Of a stretch of DNA of 10,235 nucleotides, positions 5,267 through 10,235 are shown one piece after another. Each line of letters starts with the position of its first letter. Position 1 is the first letter of the stretch. Under the pieces are notes generated by a model. That model had not been told where the DNA came from. It saw only the letters and a list, made by a program, of their open reading frames with translations, and did no database searches. This DNA comes from DATGLE01 sp035294325 (GTDB taxonomy: Bacteria; Chloroflexota; Ktedonobacteria; Ktedonobacterales; Ktedonobacteraceae): the NCBI GenBank assembly GCA_035294325.1, contig DATGLE010000166.1, positions 1 through 10,235 of the forward strand, in the 5' to 3' direction. A program made the position numbers and the translations under genes.

Positions 5267-8200
5267 ATGAAAACATCCCTTCACATTAGATTACTCGGCG
5301 ATTTTAGCCTGATCTACGCTGATCGGCAGGTGACAGCCCTCAACGCCATGCGCCTGCAATCATTGCTTGCTTACCTTGTGCTGCATCGCGATATCCCTCA
5401 ACCACGCCAGCACCTCGCTTTCCTCTTCTGGTCCGACACAACCGAGGCCCAGGCGCGCAATAATTTGCGTCAATTGCTCTACCAGTTGCGGCAAGTATTT
5501 CCTCCAGTAGACCGCTTCCTCTCAGCCGATACGCATATGCTGCACTGGCAACCTGTCATACCTTTCCACTGCGATGTCGTCGATTTCGAAGAGGCGCTTG
5601 CCCGCGCCGATGCGGCAAGACAAGTTAATGACCAGCCTGCACTACAGGCCGCTCTTGAGCAGGCGGACAGCCTGTATCGCGGTGACTTGCTGCCCGGCTG
5701 CTATGATGAATGGATCTTGCCTGAGCGGGAGCGGCTTCGCCAGCGCCACCTGCAAGCACTTGAACAACTGCTGCGCCTTTTTGAAGCGCAGGGCGATATC
5801 GTCACTGCCATCGGCTATGCCCGGCGCCTGCTCACCCTCGATCCCCTCTCCGAAGATCTCTACCGCCGTTTGATGCACTTGCATACACTCAATAATGATC
5901 GTGCCAGCGCGTTGCATGTGTACCACACCTGTGTTCTCACCCTTCAACGTGAAATGGGCGTTGATCCCGCTCCAGCGACTCGCGAAGCTTACGAGCGCAT
6001 TATGCAGCAGGAGACGCCAGCCATCCAACTCATCGCCCATCAACCGCCGCCTACGGCTGCCCCGGCGCTCATCGGACGGGAGCGCGAGTGGGAGCAGTTG
6101 TACAATGCCTGGCAGTACTCTACAGATAGCGGTCCTCACTTCGTGCTCGTGACCGGGGAAGCGGGCGTAGGCAAATCACGGCTGGCCGAGGAATTTCTGC
6201 TGTGGGCAAGCCGGAAGGGCGCTGCTACCGCGAAGGCTCGTTCCTACGCCGCCGAAGGCCAGCTCTCGCTTGCCCCGGTGACGGAGTGGCTCAGGAGCGA
6301 TGCTCTGCGAGCGTCACTGAGACAACTCGATGAGATCTGGCTGATTGAGGTCGCACGAATCTTGCCGGAACTCTTCGCTGAGCGGCCAGATTTACCCCAT
6401 TATGAATCTGTGACCGAGTATGGTCAGCGCCAGCGCTTCTTTGAGGCCCTGGCACGCGCTATCCTCCTCGCGCCCCGGCCGGCCCTCCTGTTGCTCGATG
6501 ACGTGCAATGGAGCGATCAGGAAACGCTGGCGTGGCTGCATTTTCTGTTGCGCTTCGATCCAGCTGCACGACTGCTCGTCATCGGGTGCGCCCGCGCGGA
6601 AGAACTGCCACCGCAGCATCCGCTCTACTCCTTCTTGCTACACCTGCGCAACACTATGGGCATGACAGAAATCGCGCTCAAGCCATTAGACGCAGCGGAA
6701 ACCGCGAAACTGGCAGCGCAGGTGGCGAAGCGTGAGCTGGCTCTAGACGAAGGGCTGCGCCTGTTTCACGAGACCGGGGGATATCCCCTGTTCGTGGTCG
6801 AGATGGTACGCGCCAACCTGTCTATTCCGGCTGACAACGAGCATTCCAGGGCTGCGCTTCGCGCCAGTCAGTTGGAAGGGAAGGACCAGGAACACCTGGC
6901 AGCTAACCCGCAAGAGGGCAGTGGCCTCCAGTGGCAAGCGCCGTTCGATGAAGGGAGAACGCTTCCGCCACGAGTGCAGGCGGTGCTCGCCGGACGCCTC
7001 CTGCAACTCTCGGATGCCGCGCGGAGGTTTGTTGAACTGGCCGCGACCATTGGCCGCGAATTTACGCTCGACCTCCTGATCGCTGCCGGCAATACCGACG
7101 TTGAGAGCGCCGTGCGTGCGTTGGACGAACTATGGCACAAACGTATCATACGCGAACATGGCGCCAATGGCTACGACTTCACCCACGATAAACTGCGCGA
7201 GGTGGCGTATGGAGAGATCAGTGCGCCACAGCGCCGCCTGCTGCATCACCGCGTCGCGCAAGCGTTAGAAGCCATGTATGCTGAAGACCTCGACTCGATC
7301 AGCGGTCAGCTTGCATCACATTATGAGCGCGCAGGCATGATCGAGCAGGCGCTTCCATACTATCAGCGAGCGGCAGCCGTAGCGCAGCGTGTGTATGCGA
7401 ACGAAGACGCCATCAGCCTGCTTTCGCGGAGCCTGGAGCTGCTCAATCTCATGCCCGCCGGAATGAAACGTGACAAACAGGAACTCGGCCTGCTTCTGGC
7501 GCTGGCGCCACTCTACCGCGTGACCAGAGGCTGGGCAGCGCCAGAACTGGAACGCTTGCTCAATCGCGCCCTGGCGTTGTGCGATATGGTCGGTAACGAC
7601 GCACAGCGAGCACAGGCGCTCTATGGATTGCAATCGGTCTACGTGGTACAGGCCAGACTCGACCGCGTGCATATGCTCTCCGATGAACTGAATATCCTCT
7701 ATCGGCGCTCTCTGGGCACAGCACCGCCAGCATTTGCCGACATGATGCTGGCCGGGGTGCGATTGCACCTGGGGAGAATAACCGACGCCAACGCGCAATT
7801 TGCAGAGGTTATTGCCGCGCACGACCCCGATCAAATCCTCCATATTCAGGAGTCGCAGGGATCGAATTATGCAGCGCACGCACGCGCCTGGCAGGCCCAT
7901 GCGCTCTGGTGCCTGGGTTATCCGCAGCAGGCGCTCCAGCGAGCGCTTGAGGCGGTCAAACTCGTGCAGGACATGGGGCAGCCTTTCAACCAGGCACTGG
8001 TGTCCGCCTACCTGGCCCTGTTGCAACAGTTACGCGCCGATCAGGCAGTCGCCCGAGAGCATGCCGAGCACGCACATGAACTGACGAGCAGGTATCAGGC
8101 GCCATACTACCACGCCTGGGCAGATATCCTGCTCAGCTACTCACTGGCTCTGGAGCAGCCCGATGAGGAGCACATCCAGCGCCTGCGCGGCTCAATCACT

Positions 8201-8629
8201 GCCTTCAAAGCCTCAAGCGCCAGGCTGCGTCTGCCGTACTACCTTTCGCTGCTCGCGCGGGTCTATCAGAAGGCCGGGCGCGCTGAGGAGGGGCTGGCGT
8301 GCATTGACGAGGCGCTTTCCGAAGCGCGGACCTACAACGAGCGCTGGTGGGACGCGGAGCTACACCGTCTGCGCGGCGAATTACTGCTCATGCACGGCGC
8401 GGACGCGTCCGATGCCGAGGCGGCGCTCCTGCGCTCAATCGAGGTCGCGCGCTCACAGCAGGCCAGGTCGTTAGAACTTCGCGCGACGATGAGCCTGACG
8501 CGATTGTGGATCGCACAGCATCGCTCAGATGAGGCAAAACGCAGGCTTGAGCATATATACAACTGGTTCACGGAAGGGTTCGAGACGCCGGACTTGCAGG
8601 CCGCCCGGCGGCTCCTCGCCCAACTCTAG
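5267..8629 (+). CDS. large SARP/BTAD-type transcriptional regulator with AAA-ATPase and TPR repeats
   Basis: This is a 1120-residue AfsR-like cytoplasmic regulator. Domains in order are: an OmpR-fold winged helix (about 3-95; LHIRLLGDF start, recognition-helix region RNNLRQLLYQLR at 64-75); a bacterial transcriptional activation domain (about 102-248, helical repeats with CDVVDFEEAL, LYRGDLLPG and REMGVDPAPATREAYE); a STAND-like AAA ATPase with Walker A GEAGVGKS (297-304) and Walker B ALLLLDDVQW (406-415); then helical TPR-like repeats from about 620 to the end. No C-terminal LuxR-type HTH is seen, so DNA binding should be N-terminal. The ATPase/TPR part probably senses a ligand or partner, so ATP-driven oligomerisation may gate activity. 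I chose the second ATG (5267) because CAGGAG (5255-5260) abuts the first ATG (5261) but stands 6 bases before the second. It is monocistronic, with a terminator 24 bp after the stop. The target genes are unknown. Phased direct repeats lie on both sides of the gene. Confidence 0.92.
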   Translation: MKTSLHIRLLGDFSLIYADRQVTALNAMRLQSLLAYLVLHRDIPQPRQHLAFLFWSDTTEAQARNNLRQLLYQLRQVFPPVDRFLSADTHMLHWQPVIPFHCDVVDFEEALARADAARQVNDQPALQAALEQADSLYRGDLLPGCYDEWILPERERLRQRHLQALEQLLRLFEAQGDIVTAIGYARRLLTLDPLSEDLYRRLMHLHTLNNDRASALHVYHTCVLTLQREMGVDPAPATREAYERIMQQETPAIQLIAHQPPPTAAPALIGREREWEQLYNAWQYSTDSGPHFVLVTGEAGVGKSRLAEEFLLWASRKGAATAKARSYAAEGQLSLAPVTEWLRSDALRASLRQLDEIWLIEVARILPELFAERPDLPHYESVTEYGQRQRFFEALARAILLAPRPALLLLDDVQWSDQETLAWLHFLLRFDPAARLLVIGCARAEELPPQHPLYSFLLHLRNTMGMTEIALKPLDAAETAKLAAQVAKRELALDEGLRLFHETGGYPLFVVEMVRANLSIPADNEHSRAALRASQLEGKDQEHLAANPQEGSGLQWQAPFDEGRTLPPRVQAVLAGRLLQLSDAARRFVELAATIGREFTLDLLIAAGNTDVESAVRALDELWHKRIIREHGANGYDFTHDKLREVAYGEISAPQRRLLHHRVAQALEAMYAEDLDSISGQLASHYERAGMIEQALPYYQRAAAVAQRVYANEDAISLLSRSLELLNLMPAGMKRDKQELGLLLALAPLYRVTRGWAAPELERLLNRALALCDMVGNDAQRAQALYGLQSVYVVQARLDRVHMLSDELNILYRRSLGTAPPAFADMMLAGVRLHLGRITDANAQFAEVIAAHDPDQILHIQESQGSNYAAHARAWQAHALWCLGYPQQALQRALEAVKLVQDMGQPFNQALVSAYLALLQQLRADQAVAREHAEHAHELTSRYQAPYYHAWADILLSYSLALEQPDEEHIQRLRGSITAFKASSARLRLPYYLSLLARVYQKAGRAEEGLACIDEALSEARTYNERWWDAELHRLRGELLLMHGADASDAEAALLRSIEVARSQQARSLELRATMSLTRLWIAQHRSDEAKRRLEHIYNWFTEGFETPDLQAARRLLAQL

Positions 8630-8653
8630 CTGCACAATTTTTTTCCTGAACCT

Positions 8654-8700
8654 CCTGAGCGCGGCATTGCACAGAACCGCTCCGCTCAGGCAGACGTTTT
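8654..8700 (+). terminator. intrinsic terminator of the BTAD regulator gene
   Basis: Perfect 8-bp stem CCTGAGCG (8654-8661) / CGCTCAGG (8683-8690), extended by CGG (8662-8664) / CCG (8677-8679) across a small bulge. TTTT (8697-8700) follows 6 bases after the stem. It begins 24 bp after the regulator stop. The T-run is short and displaced, so termination may be partial. A T7 run at 8638-8644 lies before the hairpin and is not part of it. Confidence 0.6.
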
Positions 8701-8846
8701 GTCATAACGCTTTGCTAACGCGAATCTATCCGCGAACCCCCAACCTCCATCCCGAAAACGCAACTTCAACTTTCGCTCTCAAACGGTCCACTAACGCCAC
8801 CGATGTTACTCTGACAGTGAACTACGAATAGACGTTTTGCAACGCA
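8692..8846 (+). promoter_or_regulatory. 11-bp-phased AACG direct repeats upstream of the flavoprotein oxidase
   Basis: The 311 bp gap 8630-8940 has no credible gene. It holds TAACGCT (8705-8711) and TAACGCG (8716-8722) exactly 11 bp apart, with a degenerate third unit TATCCGC (8727-8733) at the next 11 bp. A second pair, AAACGGT (8781-8787) and TAACGCC (8792-8798), is also 11 bp apart, and there is a single AAACGCA (8756-8762). The decamer AGACGTTTTG occurs at 8692-8701 and 8830-8839; the second copy is followed by CAACGCA (8840-8846). Seven-base direct repeats at one-turn spacing are the typical site layout for OmpR/PhoB/SARP-type winged-helix proteins, so the neighbouring BTAD regulator is a candidate binder. 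The oxidase promoter probably lies between here and 8928; CATAAT (8901-8906) is a possible -10 without a clear -35. Confidence 0.45.
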
Positions 8847-8940
8847 AGATCTATGTCTATAGCAAGCACAGCTACAGTCAATCAAGATAGCACCGCAGTG
8901 CATAATGTGCGTTTCAAACGATCCGGACAAGGAGAAAGGT

Positions 8941-10235
8941 ATGATTGAAGAACGAAACACCGCGGTTACTTTAGATGAAACCGCAGTTCAGGAACTGGCA
9001 TCTCGCCTGCGCGGCGCGCTGATTCGTCGCGGCGATGCCGGCTATGAGCAGGCTCGCCAGGTCTACAACGGCATGATAGACAGGCATCCCGCCCTGATCG
9101 CTCGCTGCGTGGATGTCGCTGATGTGATCGCCTGCGTCAACTTTGCTCGCGACCACCAGTTAGCGCTGGCCGTGCGCGGCGGTGGGCATAATGGCCCCGG
9201 GCTGGGCACCTGTGATGACGGCCTGGTGATCGACCTCTCGGAGATGAAGGGGATTCGCGTCGATCCGGCGGCGCGCACGGTTCGCGTGGAAGGGGGCTGC
9301 ACCTGGGGCGAGGTTGACCATGCCACTCATCCCTTCGGGCTGGCAACGCCGAGCGGCTTTATCTCCACCACCGGCGTTGGCGGGCTGACGCTGGGTGGAG
9401 GCATCGGCTACCTCGCTCGCTCCCTGGGCCTGACCATCGACAACCTGCTCGGTGTTGATATGGTGCTCGCCGATGGCAGCTTCGTCACCGCCAGTACAAA
9501 GGAGCATCCCGACCTGTTCTGGGCGGTCCGTGGCGGCGGCGGCAACTTCGGGGTCGTCACCTCGTTCCTGTTCCAACTGCACCCTATCAGCACCGTCTAT
9601 GGCGGGCCGATGCTCTGGCCGTTCGATCAGGCGGCTGACCTGCTCAAGTTCTGGCGCGACTTCATCCTGAACGCTCCTGAGGAGATCAACGGCTGGTTCG
9701 GGTTCGTCACAGTTCCTCCGGCCCCTCCATTCCCGGAGCAGTTCCACTTGCAGAAGATGTGTGCCATCGTGTGGTGCTACAGCGGCGCGCTGGATCAGGC
9801 AGATAAAGCCTTCCAACCCATTCGGGCAACCATGCCACCGGCGGTGGATTTCGCCGGGCCGATCCCGTGGCCGGTGCTCCAGAGCCTCTTCGACGCGCTC
9901 TATCCGAAGGGCTTGCAGTGGTACTGGAAGACCGACTTCTTCACCAACCTGAGCGACAGGGCAATTGAGCTGCATCTGAAGTATGGTGCGCAACTGCCGA
10001 CGATGCATTCGACGATGCATCTCTACCCCATCAGCGGCGCGGTCCATCGCCCCGGCCCCGGCGATACAGCATTCAGCTTCCGCGAGGCCAACTTCGCCGA
10101 GGTGATCGTCGGCGTCGATCCCGATCCGGCCAATAACGAGCGCATGATCCAGTGGGCCAGGGACTACTGGATGGCCCTGCATCCCTACTCCGCGGGAGGA
10201 GGCTATATCAATATGATGATGGATGAGGGCACAGA
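8941..10235 (+). CDS. FAD-linked oxidase, berberine-bridge-enzyme-like (3' partial)
   Basis: The open frame from 8941 runs off the right edge after 431 codons with no stop. It has a PP-loop FAD-binding domain of the vanillyl-alcohol oxidase superfamily (PF01565): VRGGGHNGPG (78-87), TPSGFISTTGVGGLTLGGGIG (from 136) and AVRGGGGNFGVVT (195-207). A substrate domain follows, then the beginning of the C-terminal BBE segment (GGGYINMMMDEG), so perhaps 30-50 residues are missing. His83 in GGGHN is at the usual site for covalent 8-alpha-histidyl FAD. The Cys that gives bicovalent attachment in glucooligosaccharide/berberine-type oxidases is replaced by Thr in STTGVGG, which suggests mono-covalent FAD. 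No signal peptide is visible. Relatives oxidise sugars, alkaloid-like compounds or polyketides; the substrate here is unknown. The start is well supported by AAGGAG (8929-8934), 6 bases before the ATG. It is downstream of the BTAD regulator and separated by a terminator and repeats. Confidence 0.93.
   Translation, partial: MIEERNTAVTLDETAVQELASRLRGALIRRGDAGYEQARQVYNGMIDRHPALIARCVDVADVIACVNFARDHQLALAVRGGGHNGPGLGTCDDGLVIDLSEMKGIRVDPAARTVRVEGGCTWGEVDHATHPFGLATPSGFISTTGVGGLTLGGGIGYLARSLGLTIDNLLGVDMVLADGSFVTASTKEHPDLFWAVRGGGGNFGVVTSFLFQLHPISTVYGGPMLWPFDQAADLLKFWRDFILNAPEEINGWFGFVTVPPAPPFPEQFHLQKMCAIVWCYSGALDQADKAFQPIRATMPPAVDFAGPIPWPVLQSLFDALYPKGLQWYWKTDFFTNLSDRAIELHLKYGAQLPTMHSTMHLYPISGAVHRPGPGDTAFSFREANFAEVIVGVDPDPANNERMIQWARDYWMALHPYSAGGGYINMMMDEGT

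Noticed and set aside
7316..8026. 236-codon minus-strand frame inside the BTAD regulator gene
   Set aside because: It is a shadow of the TPR region and has no start signals of its own.
8529..8831. 100-codon plus-strand frame overlapping the end of the regulator gene and crossing the terminator
   Set aside because: It starts inside the regulator gene without a ribosome binding site, runs through the terminator hairpin, and has no family resemblance.
8692..8846. CRISPR array
   Set aside because: The repeats are only 7-10 bases and phased at 11 bp, without spacers of regular length.
9160..10182. 340-codon open frame on the minus strand opposite the oxidase gene
   Set aside because: The plus strand encodes an unmistakable FAD-linked oxidase. 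The long antisense frame is a by-product of its high-GC codon usage.

Overview
The window looks like a moderately GC-rich bacterial chromosome with dispersed, partly mobile accessory genes. The protein set suggests a Chloroflexota bacterium of the Ktedonobacteria type, or a relative. The main pointers are a very long BTAD/AAA-ATPase/TPR regulator, a cysteine-free TnpB, an MprF-like DUF2156 protein and a vanillyl-alcohol-oxidase-type flavoenzyme. This is inferred from protein character only; there is no rRNA or marker gene.

Layout. (1) Bases 1 to about 875 are the right part of an IS200/IS605- or IS607-like element. It carries the C-terminal two thirds of TnpB, an RNA-guided nuclease, with a probable omega RNA overlapping its 3' end. 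(2) The element appears to have inserted into a minus-strand gene. The first ~20 codons of that gene survive (start at 934) with a perfect ribosome binding site and an operator-like inverted repeat upstream. (3) Three minus-strand genes follow, read from 4886 down to 1064: an MprF-type aminoacyl-lipid synthase, a membrane-anchored serine esterase 14 bp behind it, and after a 104 bp gap a stand-alone receiver protein. (4) A divergent intergenic region (4887-5266) holds AT-rich promoter-like sequence, a palindromic repeat-like block and a direct repeat with about one helical turn of spacing. (5) A 1120-residue SARP/BTAD-family regulator runs from 5267 to 8629 and is followed by a terminator. (6) A 311 bp intergenic stretch carries further 11-bp-phased direct repeats. 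(7) A flavoprotein oxidase gene starts at 8941 and runs off the right end.

How the genes may work together. The synthase and esterase form a likely operon for making and removing an aminoacylated lipid: cytosolic tRNA-dependent synthesis and extracytoplasmic hydrolysis, as in known synthase/hydrolase pairs. The BTAD regulator is flanked on both sides by direct repeats at 10-11 bp spacing, the architecture bound by OmpR-fold/SARP regulators. It may therefore control itself and the downstream oxidase. Both ideas are inferences from layout and motifs and have not been tested.
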